Under the pieces are notes generated by a model. The model saw only the letters and a program-made list of their open reading frames with translations. It was not told where the DNA came from and did not search any database. From Bacteroidales bacterium UBA1184 (lineage in GTDB: Bacteria; Bacteroidota; Bacteroidia; Bacteroidales; ML635J-15): 52,845 nucleotides of DNA. The translations under genes and the position numbers were made by a program. The stretch spans positions 6,940-59,784 of the forward strand of contig DBYO01000022.1 in the NCBI GenBank assembly GCA_002310235.1. Reading direction: 5' to 3'. Positions 1 through 8,908 of this stretch are shown here, piece after piece (position 1 is the stretch's first letter; every line of letters starts with the position of its first letter).

Positions 1-126
1 TTTATAATATTAGCGGTATTCTTCGCATTTCTTAATACAGGGGAAAACAAACCAGCAAATGATAACACGGGAGTCACCGCCACGACCGAAAATCCACAAT
101 TGCCCGACAGCGAAGCCAAACTTTGA
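1..126 (+). CDS. C-terminal end of an unknown membrane protein (5' truncated)
   Basis: An open frame enters from the left edge and stops with TGA at 124-126. It gives 41 residues: a hydrophobic stretch (FIILAVFFAFL) and then a polar tail ending in DSEAKL. This looks like the last membrane segment and a short C-terminal tail. The codons (GAC, AGC, GAA, GCC) match the host genes downstream. The family cannot be named from this fragment. An overlapping minus-strand frame over the same bases has cysteine- and tryptophan-rich content and looks like a shadow. Confidence 0.55.
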   Translation, partial: FIILAVFFAFLNTGENKPANDNTGVTATTENPQLPDSEAKL

Positions 127-249
127 ACGAGCAAAAAGCCATTCACAGCCCGAAAAACATCGGTACTGATTATTAGCAACATACAAAAAAGTTATGAACA
201 AGTTGGAAAAACAATCCGACAAAAATGCTTCTATTCCATCAATAAGTAT

Positions 250-257
250 TACTTTTG
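250..257 (+). promoter_or_regulatory. Promoter -7 element for the parA cluster
   Basis: TACTTTTG matches the Bacteroidota -7 consensus TAnnTTTG and ends 25 nt before the parA ATG, the usual distance. No clear -33 TTTG partner is seen. Confidence 0.55.
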
Positions 258-282
258 ACCTTTCAATATATAACGAAACAAA

Positions 283-1059
283 ATGGGTAAGATAATAACA
301 TTAGCCAATCAGAAAGGCGGCGTAGGGAAAACAACAACAGCCATAAACCTTGCCGCAAGTCTCGCAGCTCTCGAATACAAGGTTCTGCTCGTCGATGCCG
401 ACCCGCAGGCGAATGCCACATCGGGACTAGGTTTCGATGTAAAAAACATTCGCACAGGGCTTTACGATTGTCTTGTAAATGGAGAGAACCCCGAAAAGGT
501 AATCCTCACTTCAGAAGAACTCCCAGGTCTTTCGGTTCTGCCGACAAACATCGACCTTGTCGGTGCCGAAATCGAAATGCTTGAAATACCAAATAGGGAA
601 TACATCCTGCGCAACGTGCTCGAAAAAGTAAAGGACAACTACGACATAATCCTCATCGACTGCTCGCCATCGCTAGGAATCATCGTTATCAACGCACTCA
701 CAGCTTCCGACTCGGTGCTTATTCCTGTTCAGTGCGAATACTTCGCTCTCGAAGGTCTCGGCAAGCTCTTGAATACTATTCGACTGGTACAGGGTAACCT
801 GAACCCCGACCTCGATATCGAAGGCTTTGTAATGACAATGTACGACAAGCGCGTTAGAATTTCAGACCAGGTTCTCGACGAAGTTAAACACCACTTCAAG
901 GAAATGGTATTCAACACAATAATTCACAGGAACGTAAAACTCAGCGAAGCTCCAAGCTACGGACAGTCGATTGTAGAATACGACGTAAGCTCAACAGGCG
1001 CAATCAACTACATGAATCTCGCAAAGGAACTTCTGCAACGTAACAATATGACTAAGTAA
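283..1059 (+). CDS. parA: Chromosome partitioning ATPase ParA/Soj
   Basis: This 258-residue protein is a ParA/Soj P-loop ATPase that works with ParB at parS sites to segregate origins. The deviant Walker A box KGGVGKTTT is at residues 11-19, the A' region VDADPQANATSG follows at about 38-49, and Walker B IILIDCSPSLG lies near 122-132. Length and layout are typical of chromosomal ParA without an N-terminal HTH. It is the first gene of a tight cluster; one base separates its stop from the parB ATG. A TAnnTTTG promoter element lies just upstream. Confidence 0.95.
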   Translation: MGKIITLANQKGGVGKTTTAINLAASLAALEYKVLLVDADPQANATSGLGFDVKNIRTGLYDCLVNGENPEKVILTSEELPGLSVLPTNIDLVGAEIEMLEIPNREYILRNVLEKVKDNYDIILIDCSPSLGIIVINALTASDSVLIPVQCEYFALEGLGKLLNTIRLVQGNLNPDLDIEGFVMTMYDKRVRISDQVLDEVKHHFKEMVFNTIIHRNVKLSEAPSYGQSIVEYDVSSTGAINYMNLAKELLQRNNMTK

Positions 1060-1060
1060 T

Positions 1061-1963
1061 ATGGCAGACAAGAAAGACAACAAGAAAACCAAGAAAAGCG
1101 CTCTCGGACGTGGACTTGGCTCACTAATCGACACCGAAGCATCAGCAATACGAAACAAGGCTACACAGCAGAACGAAATCGCAATAGATGCAATCGAAGT
1201 CAACCCGTTTCAGCCCCGCAAGGACTTTGACGAAACTGCTTTGCAGGAATTGGCCGACTCGATAAAGGAACTCGGTGTAATACAAGCCATTTCGGTAAAG
1301 GATATGGGCAACGGAAAATACCAGCTCATTTCGGGCGAACGCCGTCTGCGTGCATCCAAGATGGCAGGACTGAAAAAGATTCCAGCATACATTAGAACCA
1401 ACGTCACCGACCAGTCGATGTTGGAAATGGCTCTCGTTGAGAACATCCAGCGTGAAGACCTCAACGCAATAGAAGTAGCACTTACATACCAACAGCTTAT
1501 CGACGAGTGCAAGATGACTCAGGAACAACTCAGCACACGCGTTGGAAAGTCACGTTCGGCAATAGCAAACTTCCTGCGTCTGCTCAACCTTCCGCCAAAA
1601 ATCCAGACAGGCATCCGCGACGAGAAAATATCGATGGGTCATGCACGTGCTCTGCTAGGTGCAAAGGACGAGGAAACAATGCTCATGATTTACGACCAAA
1701 TTTTGAAATACGACTTCACCGTACGCAAAGTCGAGGAAGTAATCAAGGAATACAACGGCGGCAAGGGCGAAAAGAAGGAAAAGAAAAAAGTGCTCGCCAC
1801 CAACGAAGACTATGCATTGTTGCAGAAAAGCCTATCAAATTGTTTCGCTACCGACGTGGAACTCAAGCGAAACACAAAAGGCAAGGGCAAAATTGTGATT
1901 CCGTTCAAAAACGACAACGAACTCGAAAGAATAATCTCAATACTTGACAAACTAAACTCATAG
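1061..1963 (+). CDS. parB: Chromosome partitioning protein ParB/Spo0J
   Basis: This is a 300-residue ParB-family CTPase and DNA-binding protein, partner of the ParA encoded just before it. Visible are the ParB N-terminal nuclease-like/CTP-binding motifs GERRLRA and ENIQREDLN, then a helix-turn-helix (TQEQLSTRVGKSRSAIANF, about residues 150-168) that would bind parS. A lysine-rich linker (KGEKKEKKKV) leads to the C-terminal dimerisation domain. No full parS site was recognised in the window. Confidence 0.95.
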   Translation: MADKKDNKKTKKSALGRGLGSLIDTEASAIRNKATQQNEIAIDAIEVNPFQPRKDFDETALQELADSIKELGVIQAISVKDMGNGKYQLISGERRLRASKMAGLKKIPAYIRTNVTDQSMLEMALVENIQREDLNAIEVALTYQQLIDECKMTQEQLSTRVGKSRSAIANFLRLLNLPPKIQTGIRDEKISMGHARALLGAKDEETMLMIYDQILKYDFTVRKVEEVIKEYNGGKGEKKEKKKVLATNEDYALLQKSLSNCFATDVELKRNTKGKGKIVIPFKNDNELERIISILDKLNS

Positions 1964-1972
1964 GACTGGAAT

Positions 1973-2524
1973 TTGAATCTTGCGAAGAAAATATTGACTG
2001 CCATAGTAATGATTCTTCTTGTTTTTGTTGCAAATGCCCAAATCGACACCATCAGCAAGGAAAAAATTAAGGAGAAGGAAAAATTCCATTCTCCAAAGAC
2101 AGCCACTCTTCTGGCAATAATTCCTGGTGCTGGACAGGCTTACAACCGCAAATACTGGAAAATGCCAATCGTATATGCTACAATGGGTACTTGCATATAT
2201 TTCTCAATTAGCAACCAACAGCAGTTCAAAAGATTCAAAAACGCATATATGGCGCGCGACAATGGCGAACATGACGAATTTTACGGAATACTTTCGAAAG
2301 AAGCACTAATGAACAACATGGATCGTAACCGTAAAATACGAGATTACACGCTTGCAGGAGCAGTGTTGCTATACGCGCTTCAAATTGTCGATGCAAACGT
2401 TGACGCTCACCTTTTCTACTTCGATGTCGGCGACAACCTATCGGCAAACTTTTACCCACAAACTTTTAATTCAATCTACACCAGAACCCCAATACTCGGC
2501 GTAGGTTGTACCTTAAACTTTTAG
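1973..2524 (+). CDS. DUF5683 family membrane-associated protein
   Basis: This 183-residue protein belongs to the Bacteroidota family DUF5683. After an N-terminal hydrophobic signal (MNLAKKILTAIVMILLVFVA) comes the hallmark motif SPKTATLLAIIPGAGQAYN and the KYWKMPIVYA stretch. The family has no established function but commonly lies between parB and a LysM lytic transglycosylase, as here. The start is a TTG preceded by AGGACTGGA. No upstream start exists after the in-frame parB stop, and the first ATG would cut into the signal sequence. Confidence 0.85.
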   Translation: MNLAKKILTAIVMILLVFVANAQIDTISKEKIKEKEKFHSPKTATLLAIIPGAGQAYNRKYWKMPIVYATMGTCIYFSISNQQQFKRFKNAYMARDNGEHDEFYGILSKEALMNNMDRNRKIRDYTLAGAVLLYALQIVDANVDAHLFYFDVGDNLSANFYPQTFNSIYTRTPILGVGCTLNF

Positions 2525-2527
2525 ACC

Positions 2528-4012
2528 ATGAAAAAAATAATTCTGCTAATATTAATATTGCCACTCACAATAACACTACTCGCACAAAATGCGGACACAA
2601 GTAGCAACAACAGAAAAAAAACTTTCGACATGGTTGACAGCCTCGAGGTATTCTTAAAACAATGGTACTACTATACTGGTAGAGACACCGTATGTTACCT
2701 CGAAGACAACGACAGACATTATTTCGACACCGACTTGCCCGATTCAGTTTTTAAAGAACGTGTTGAAAAGATTGCCACTCCTATAAATGTAGTTTACAAC
2801 GCTAATGTCCAGAAATACATTGACAAATATGTAAAACGCGGACACAGACTGGCACCGAAACTTCTGGGGCTTTCGCACCAATATTTTCCTATGTTTGAAG
2901 AAAAACTCGATGCATACGGTATTCCTTTGGAACTAAAATACTTGGCGGTAATCGAATCGGCTCTAAACCCAAAAGCAAAATCTCCTGCCGGAGCTGTAGG
3001 TCTGTGGCAGTTTATGTACAAGACTGGTCTTAACATGGGGCTTGAAATTACCTCGTACATTGACGAGAGAATGGACCCAGAAAAGTCAACCGACGCCGCC
3101 TGCCGTTACCTTAAATTATTATACACCACCTACAATGACTGGACATTGGCACTTGCAGCATACAACGCAGGTCCAGGCAGAATAAATGGTGCAATAAAAC
3201 GTTCCGGCAAATCGACATACTGGGAAATATATCCCTACCTGCCAGAAGAAACACGCAACTATGTTCCTGGTTTCATCGCTATGATGTATATGTTTGAATA
3301 CCACAAGTTGCACAATTTCAAACCTGAAAAGATTGATTTCTATGAAGATGTGGACACAGTAATGATAAAGCAGCAACTTCATTTCGCGCAACTTGACTCG
3401 GTTCTTGGAATCCCCGTCGAAGAAACTCGCGAGCTAAATCCGCAGTACAAACTCGACATAGTACCTGCAGTTGCACAATACTATCCACTGAAGATGCAGC
3501 GCAAATACATCAGCAAGTTCATGGAACTCGAAGACTCGATTTACCATTTCCAGGATACGGTAATGTTCAACAAGCAAAAAATAACACAGGCAATAGCCGA
3601 CAGCAAATATGGTGTTCCATCGGGACAACCATCGGGAACAAATGCAACCATCTACACAGTAAAATCTGGCGACGTGCTTGGCAGCATCGCAAAGCGCTAT
3701 GGCGTAACCGTAGCGAACATCAAGAGCTGGAACGGACTCTACAGCGACCGCCTACAAATTGGTCAGAAGCTGAAGATATACACCAAAGGTGCACCCAAAA
3801 CCTCGTCGACAAGCACAACGGCAAGTTCGAGTAGCAGCACACCGCAGAAACTCGACCCCGCATACGAATATTACACTGTGCAACAAGGAGATACACCTGC
3901 AAAAATCGCAGCCAAATACAATGGTGTGTCGGCAAGCGACATTATAAGTCTTAATGGTGTAGACCCATCAAAATTAAGAGTTGGACAAAAACTAAAGATA
4001 AGGAAAAAGTAA
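2528..4012 (+). CDS. mltD: Membrane-bound lytic murein transglycosylase D-like, SLT plus two LysM
   Basis: The product cleaves peptidoglycan glycan strands to 1,6-anhydro ends. The 494-residue protein has a signal peptide (cleavage near LLAQ, residue 20) and an SLT goose-lysozyme domain with catalytic Glu143 in KYLAVIESALNP. Further SLT motifs are AGAVGLWQFM and LALAAYNAGPGRI. Two LysM peptidoglycan-binding modules lie near residues 376-420 and 448-492, separated by a Ser/Thr-rich linker. It starts 3 bases after the DUF5683 stop and is followed at once by ddl, so wall turnover and precursor synthesis are co-transcribed. Confidence 0.93.
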   Translation: MKKIILLILILPLTITLLAQNADTSSNNRKKTFDMVDSLEVFLKQWYYYTGRDTVCYLEDNDRHYFDTDLPDSVFKERVEKIATPINVVYNANVQKYIDKYVKRGHRLAPKLLGLSHQYFPMFEEKLDAYGIPLELKYLAVIESALNPKAKSPAGAVGLWQFMYKTGLNMGLEITSYIDERMDPEKSTDAACRYLKLLYTTYNDWTLALAAYNAGPGRINGAIKRSGKSTYWEIYPYLPEETRNYVPGFIAMMYMFEYHKLHNFKPEKIDFYEDVDTVMIKQQLHFAQLDSVLGIPVEETRELNPQYKLDIVPAVAQYYPLKMQRKYISKFMELEDSIYHFQDTVMFNKQKITQAIADSKYGVPSGQPSGTNATIYTVKSGDVLGSIAKRYGVTVANIKSWNGLYSDRLQIGQKLKIYTKGAPKTSSTSTTASSSSSTPQKLDPAYEYYTVQQGDTPAKIAAKYNGVSASDIISLNGVDPSKLRVGQKLKIRKK

Positions 4013-4013
4013 A

Positions 4014-4985
4014 ATGAAAAACATTGCAGTATTGGCAGGAGGCTACACGTCTGAACGTCAGATAAGCCTCAATTCAGGAAGCCAGATTCTTGAAAATATA
4101 GACAAGAATCTCTACAACGCCTACCTCGTAGATGTAAGAAAAGACGGTTTCTTCTGCATTTTCAACGGAAAGGAATACAGCGTTGACCTAAATAAGTTTG
4201 CCGCCGAAATCGAAGGCAAACCGACAAAATTCGACTATGCCTACCTTGCTCTCCACGGCTCACCCGGCGAAGACGGAAAGGTACAGGCTTTGCTCGATAT
4301 GCTGGGTATCCCCTACTCTGCCTGCGATGTTTTCTCATCGATGATAACATTCAATAAGATTGCAGCGAAGAAAATGCTTGCCGACGAAGGCATTGCAATG
4401 GCTAAGATGGCTATCATAAGAGGTGAAAATCCCTTCGACGTTGACGAAATCATCGAGAAGGTTGGTTTGCCTTGTTTTGTAAAGCCCGCAACTGCAGGCT
4501 CAAGCTTCGGAGTAACAAAAGTTTACGAGAAGGACAAGTTCATTGATGCAATAAACTTGGCTCGTACCGAAGACACGACAATCATTGTTGAGGAGTTCAT
4601 CAAAGGTGTAGAAGTTTCGTGCGGTGTTCTCAAGACAGCCGACTACGAGCAGGTTTTCCCAGTAACAGAAATTTCAACCAAGAACGACTATTTCGACACC
4701 GAAGCAAAATACACTCCCGGTGTTACCAACGAAATAACACCAGCCCGCATCAGCGACGACGAAACACGCAAAGTGCAGGAAGCAGTTTCGCGCATATACG
4801 ACATTATAGGTTGCAGTGGAATCGTGCGCATCGACTTCATTATCAAGGAAGGAACACCTTATTTCATCGAAGTGAACTCAATTCCCGGCATGAGTGCCGA
4901 AAGCATTGTGCCTAAGCAGATTCGCACTATGGGCAAAAACATGACAGAAATACTTAACAAGGTAATAGCAGCAAAACTGAAATAA
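4014..4985 (+). CDS. ddl: D-alanine--D-alanine ligase
   Basis: This 323-residue ATP-grasp ligase makes the D-Ala-D-Ala dipeptide for peptidoglycan. Diagnostic stretches are LAGGYTSERQISLNSG at the N-terminus, ALHGSPGEDGKVQALLD, PYSACD, PCFVKPATAGSSFGV in the ATP-grasp fold, and the C-terminal metal/ATP site RIDFIIKEGTPYFIEVNSIPGMS. Length is normal for the family. It starts 1 base after mltD and ends 2 bases before the nitroreductase. Confidence 0.95.
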   Translation: MKNIAVLAGGYTSERQISLNSGSQILENIDKNLYNAYLVDVRKDGFFCIFNGKEYSVDLNKFAAEIEGKPTKFDYAYLALHGSPGEDGKVQALLDMLGIPYSACDVFSSMITFNKIAAKKMLADEGIAMAKMAIIRGENPFDVDEIIEKVGLPCFVKPATAGSSFGVTKVYEKDKFIDAINLARTEDTTIIVEEFIKGVEVSCGVLKTADYEQVFPVTEISTKNDYFDTEAKYTPGVTNEITPARISDDETRKVQEAVSRIYDIIGCSGIVRIDFIIKEGTPYFIEVNSIPGMSAESIVPKQIRTMGKNMTEILNKVIAAKLK

Positions 4986-4987
4986 TT

Positions 4988-5737
4988 ATGGTAAAGGAAA
5001 TTTTCGACCATGTATCGGTAAGGGAATACGCCGACAAGGAAATTCCCGAGAATGTTCTCAACAAGGTTCTCGAAGCCGCATCAAGGGCATCGAACACAGG
5101 CAACATGCAGATATACAGCATAGTTGTGAACACCGACAAGGAAATGATTGCAAAACTCGCGCCAACACATTTCTGCCAGCCGGCAATAACCAATGCAAAG
5201 GCTGTGCTTACATTCTGTGCCGATGTCAACCGCTTCAAGATTTGGTGTGAAAACAGGAACGCAAAGGCTGGATTCGACAATTTCCTCTCGTTTATGACGG
5301 CAGCCACCGACGCAATAATTGCAGCACAGAACGCCTGCCTCGAAGCCGAAAGCAACGGACTTGGCATCTGCTACTTAGGCACAGTAATATATAATGCCGA
5401 CAAGATTATTGAAATACTCAAGCTTCCGAAAGGCGTGGTTCCAGTGGCAACAGTAACAATGGGTTATCCAAAACAGCAGTTACCGCTTACCGAACGTCTT
5501 CCACTCGAGGCCATTGTACACCGCGAGACATACCATGATTTCAGTGCTGCCGACATCGACAAGATTTACGCAGAAACCGAAAATCTCGAATCGAACAAAA
5601 AATTTGTTGCCGAGAACAATAAACAAACCCTTGCTCAAGTTTTTACCGATGTAAGATACACCAAGGCAGGCAACGAACAAGCATCGGCATGCCTGCTTAA
5701 TGTTTTGAAAAAACAAGGATTTTTGCCAAATGAATAA
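4988..5737 (+). CDS. Nitroreductase-family FMN oxidoreductase
   Basis: This 249-residue protein is of the nitroreductase/NfsA-like flavin family. It begins with the FMN-binding region VSVREYADKEIPENVLNKVLEAASRASNTGNMQ. Later come AALDAII-like helices (here ATDAIIAAQNACLEAESNGLGICYLGTV) and a GYP motif (VTMGYPKQ), all standard for the family. The substrate cannot be told. The gene sits in the parA-to-OMP cluster and overlaps the following gene by 8 bp (ATGAATAA). Confidence 0.85.
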   Translation: MVKEIFDHVSVREYADKEIPENVLNKVLEAASRASNTGNMQIYSIVVNTDKEMIAKLAPTHFCQPAITNAKAVLTFCADVNRFKIWCENRNAKAGFDNFLSFMTAATDAIIAAQNACLEAESNGLGICYLGTVIYNADKIIEILKLPKGVVPVATVTMGYPKQQLPLTERLPLEAIVHRETYHDFSAADIDKIYAETENLESNKKFVAENNKQTLAQVFTDVRYTKAGNEQASACLLNVLKKQGFLPNE

Positions 5738-6389
5738 AAAACTGCTACTCACCATATTATTTGCAATATGCACATTGATTCTTGTCGCACAGACCGACAA
5801 TACAAATCCTCGTCCTACCAAGGAAAAGTCGAAGTACGACAAGATGTTCGGTGAGGTTCAGTATGGCGACAAAATATATAAGCAGGGTAGCAACTGGCTT
5901 ACTTTTGGCATGGGCGTAAGCTACAAGATAAATTACGAACCCACTTACGAAAAAGGACTCAACAGAACAGCCGCCCTAGCCTATCATTTCCGCTACAAAG
6001 CTATGTACTTCAATGTCGGATGGCATTTCTCTGGCGAATATTTCTTTTTCGAAAGATTCCAAAAGAATAGCAACCTAAAATCGCGAGCCATGCATCAACT
6101 TAACGACTTTCATGTAGGTGCCGGACTGCGATTCGAGGACAGATGGTACAACTTTGCGTTTTTCATAGGTCCGGCATGGGCAATAGCATGCATCCCAAAC
6201 CCCGACATTCCAAGTGGAGCAATAGTTAAGCACACCGTTGGCGGCCACGTAGAAGTACAGACTACATTCAAATTCTTATACGACCTTGGAATTGGTGTTT
6301 CACTTTTCGGCAGCTTCAACAAATACTATCAGGTAATTGGCGTGCAAGGACATTTCTATTTCTCGAGTGCCTACAGAATGAAATACTAA
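5730..6389 (+). CDS. Putative outer-membrane beta-barrel protein, unknown
   Basis: This is a 219-residue secreted protein with a clear signal peptide (MNKKLLLTILFAICTLILVAQ). The mature part is rich in aromatic residues in alternating patterns (YHFRYKAMYFNVGWHFSG, YNFAFFIGPAWA, YYQVIGVQGHFYFSSAY) and ends in an aromatic-rich strand, which suggests an outer-membrane barrel. I do not recognise the family. Its start overlaps the nitroreductase stop, so it is translated from the same message. Confidence 0.7.
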   Translation: MNKKLLLTILFAICTLILVAQTDNTNPRPTKEKSKYDKMFGEVQYGDKIYKQGSNWLTFGMGVSYKINYEPTYEKGLNRTAALAYHFRYKAMYFNVGWHFSGEYFFFERFQKNSNLKSRAMHQLNDFHVGAGLRFEDRWYNFAFFIGPAWAIACIPNPDIPSGAIVKHTVGGHVEVQTTFKFLYDLGIGVSLFGSFNKYYQVIGVQGHFYFSSAYRMKY

Positions 6390-6395
6390 GGAAAG

Positions 6396-6491
6396 AAAGT
6401 GCCAAATGCCAAATATGCATAATAGAATAAAAAATGTACAGTCGCGGCGCGCCACGACACAACAATAAACTAGAAACTAGAAACCAGAAAC
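6396..6491 (+). repeat. Degenerate 7-nt repeats and an imperfect palindrome before the dipeptidase gene
   Basis: The gap between the OMP gene and the dipeptidase holds a doubled GCCAAAT (near 6400-6414) and an imperfect GC-rich palindrome GTCGCGGCGCGCCACGAC at 6441-6458. It ends with a heptad series of GAAACTA/GAAACCA units at 6467-6491. The same GAAAC heptads occur before sufB (about 47852-47886). Confidence 0.6.
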
Positions 6492-6505
6492 AAAAAAATA
6501 ACGTT

Positions 6506-7873
6506 ATGACTTACATTAAGGATTATATCAAGGAAAATAGAGAAAGGTTCTTCGAAGAACTTTTCGGTTTGATTCGCATTCCGTCAATAAGCTCGGAAGC
6601 ATCGCACAAGTCGGATATGATAAAGTGCGCAGAACACTGGAAATACTTGCTCAAACAGGCTGGTGCCGACAAGGCTGAAGTAATGCCGACCAAAGGCAAC
6701 CCGATTGTTTACGGTGAAAAAATAATCGATCCTTCGAAGCCAACTGTAATAGTTTACGGTCACTACGATGTTATGCCGGTTGACCCGATAGAACTCTGGA
6801 AAACAGAGCCTTTCGAACCAGTAATCAAGGAAGGTAAAATCTGGGCTCGCGGTGCCGACGACGACAAGGGACAGAGTTTCATGCACGCAAAAGCATTCGA
6901 ACTTATGGTTAAGACCAAGACTTTGCCTTGCAACGTTAAGTTCATGCTCGAAGGCGAAGAAGAAATCGGTTCACCAAGCCTTACCGAATGGTGCGCAGAA
7001 CAGAAAGACCTGCTCAAGGGCGATGTAATTCTCGTATCCGATACAGGAATGATAGCATCTGATATTCCGAGCGTTACCACAGGACTTCGCGGACTTGCAT
7101 ACTGGGAAGTTGAAGTTACCGGTCCAGACCACGACCTTCATAGTGGAATTTTCGGCGGTGCAGTAGCAAATCCTATCAACGTACTTTGTAAGATGATTGC
7201 CGAACTTCACGATGAAAACGGCAAGATTACAATACCAGGATTCTACGATGATGTTCTGGAAGTTTCGGCAGAGGAAAGAGAATTGCTTGCTGGCAAGCCG
7301 TTCAACGAGGAAGATTACAAGAAGGCAATAAACGTAAAAGCACTCAAGGGCGAAAAAGGCTTCACAACTTGCGAACGCACTGGTATCCGTCCGTGTCTGG
7401 ATGTATGCGGAATTTGGGGCGGTTACACAGGCGAAGGCTCGAAGACCGTGCTTCCATCGAAGGCATTTGCAAAGATTTCGACACGCCTTGTGCCAAATCA
7501 GGACCACAAGAAGATCGCACAGCTTTTCAAGGAATACTTCGAAAAGGTTGCTCCCGAATATGTTAAGGTTGAAGTTCGTCCGCTTCACGGAGGACAGGGC
7601 TACGTTTGCCCGATAGACCTTCCTGCATACAAGGCTGCAGAAAAGGCATACATCGAAGTATTCGGCAAACGCCCGATTCCAGTTCGCAGTGGTGGAAGTA
7701 TTCCTATCATCTCGCGTTTCGAAGAAGTGCTTGGCATAAAGTCTATTCTTATGGGCTTTGGTCTTGAATCGGACGCAATACACTCGCCGAACGAGAATTA
7801 TCCTATCGAGAACTTCCTCAAGGGAATCGAGACAATTCCTTTGTTCTACAAGTATTTTGCAGAAACAAAGTAG
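6506..7873 (+). CDS. M20 family dipeptidase
   Basis: This is a 455-residue zinc-dependent M20 peptidase of the beta-Ala-Xaa dipeptidase/CNDP type, which hydrolyses dipeptides in the cytoplasm. Metal-site motifs are VYGHYDVMPVDP, ARGADDDKGQ, LEGEEEIGSPSL and VSDTGM, with a late HSPNENYP. The reading frame is open 24 codons further upstream, but that stretch lies in repeats and a palindrome (RGAPRHNNK, ETRNQKQKN). ATG 6506 (MTYIKDYIKENRERF) is therefore the likely start. Confidence 0.9.
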   Translation: MTYIKDYIKENRERFFEELFGLIRIPSISSEASHKSDMIKCAEHWKYLLKQAGADKAEVMPTKGNPIVYGEKIIDPSKPTVIVYGHYDVMPVDPIELWKTEPFEPVIKEGKIWARGADDDKGQSFMHAKAFELMVKTKTLPCNVKFMLEGEEEIGSPSLTEWCAEQKDLLKGDVILVSDTGMIASDIPSVTTGLRGLAYWEVEVTGPDHDLHSGIFGGAVANPINVLCKMIAELHDENGKITIPGFYDDVLEVSAEERELLAGKPFNEEDYKKAINVKALKGEKGFTTCERTGIRPCLDVCGIWGGYTGEGSKTVLPSKAFAKISTRLVPNQDHKKIAQLFKEYFEKVAPEYVKVEVRPLHGGQGYVCPIDLPAYKAAEKAYIEVFGKRPIPVRSGGSIPIISRFEEVLGIKSILMGFGLESDAIHSPNENYPIENFLKGIETIPLFYKYFAETK

Positions 7874-7892
7874 AACCAAATATCATAATGAC

Positions 7893-7920
7893 AAAAAGGC
7901 GGATTGGTTTCCGCCTTTTT
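7893..7920. terminator. Bidirectional terminator between convergent genes
   Basis: Stem AAAAAGGCGGA (7893-7903), loop TTGGTT, stem TCCGCCTTTTT (7910-7920). The A and T runs on both sides serve both the dipeptidase (+) and the DUF4249 gene (-). Confidence 0.9.
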
Positions 7921-7927
7921 TATTGGT

Positions 7928-8905
7928 TTATTCACCAGCCTCTTTCCTAAACACACAAATTGTATCCGATACTTCGCAGTACGCAGCAAAGATACCATAT
8001 CCATTTTCCACATTACTATACACATAATAGGCTTCTGACGTATTTAATGAAGCTTGCGACTGCCCAATTGCATCGCAATAAAACTTATAGTAGTCATAAT
8101 TCATAGTTCTGAAGCACGGAACCAAACAGGCAGAATCAACCACAAAAAACATATCATCAAAAAGGTCGCAATCTGTGCACAGAGTATCGTGATAAACATA
8201 ATCCGGATTGTTGACACTATAATCGCCCAGACCATTTACATCATATTCATATCGGGAACCATCAATATATTTGTCGTTAAACATAATATTGTTATATTCA
8301 ACTATTGTAAACATCAACTGATTTCCAACCGCTGGCAATCCATACTTTCCTATTATATTAATATCTTTGCGATGTTCAACACCATCAAGGTACATAAGAA
8401 TTTCAACTTTATACGAATAATAGTTGCTCACTCCTCCTGGGTCATCAAAGACAAGGCTCAAATTATGCCTATAAAAAACTGTATCTTCCCCTTCTGGACA
8501 AATGGTATCTTCCGTAACGTGCAAATCGGCAGGGACTTTCGCTGGCATGGTAGTCTTTGCCACTATGCTTCCATCGTAACCGGGCACATCTATGGTTATC
8601 ATATATTCAACATTTGGCTTAGGGCATATACCAGTCAACTCGTAAACTCCGTCCGAAACAAAAGCCATAGCACCCAGCAAAATATCACCTTCGTAGAGCA
8701 TAATATTGGCATCATTGATTTCAGGTTCGTCGTTGTCGGACACATACGAAGAACTCCAAAAAAGGCGCACAGTAGCCTTGTCGTCGGAAAGAAAGGCGTA
8801 CACGACTGGCTTAACTATGCCATCGTCAATATTGTAGTCAACCGCCTTTTCACACGATGAAAACACAAGTATCAAACCGAGCAAATATATTACTAATCTC
8901 TTCAT
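7928..8905 (-). CDS. DUF4249 domain lipoprotein
   Basis: This 325-residue lipoprotein has a lipobox LVFSSC, so it is probably anchored in the outer membrane facing the periplasm or surface. The mature part has the DUF4249 pattern: KPVVYAFLSDDKATVRLFWSSS, INDANIMLYEGD, then NVEYMITIDVPGYDGSIVAKTTMPAKVP. DUF4249 genes in Bacteroidota usually follow a TonB-dependent receptor, and here it starts 3 bases after the receptor stop. It may help bind the unknown ligand; that is inference from pairing. Confidence 0.85.
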   Translation of the reverse strand: MKRLVIYLLGLILVFSSCEKAVDYNIDDGIVKPVVYAFLSDDKATVRLFWSSSYVSDNDEPEINDANIMLYEGDILLGAMAFVSDGVYELTGICPKPNVEYMITIDVPGYDGSIVAKTTMPAKVPADLHVTEDTICPEGEDTVFYRHNLSLVFDDPGGVSNYYSYKVEILMYLDGVEHRKDINIIGKYGLPAVGNQLMFTIVEYNNIMFNDKYIDGSRYEYDVNGLGDYSVNNPDYVYHDTLCTDCDLFDDMFFVVDSACLVPCFRTMNYDYYKFYCDAIGQSQASLNTSEAYYVYSNVENGYGIFAAYCEVSDTICVFRKEAGE

Positions 8906-8908
8906 CTC

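Noticed and set aside
10..222. Minus-strand open frame of 70 residues at the left edge
   Set aside because: It lies opposite the end of a membrane-protein frame with host-like codons, and its composition is rich in Cys, Trp and Phe as in shadow frames.
6971..7879. Minus-strand open frame of 302 residues opposite the dipeptidase
   Set aside because: The composition is Cys/Phe/Val-rich without domain motifs, and the plus strand has complete M20 metal-site motifs.
8054..8860. Plus-strand open frame of 268 residues opposite the DUF4249 gene
   Set aside because: It is rich in Ile, Asn and His with no motif; it is antisense to a well-supported lipoprotein.
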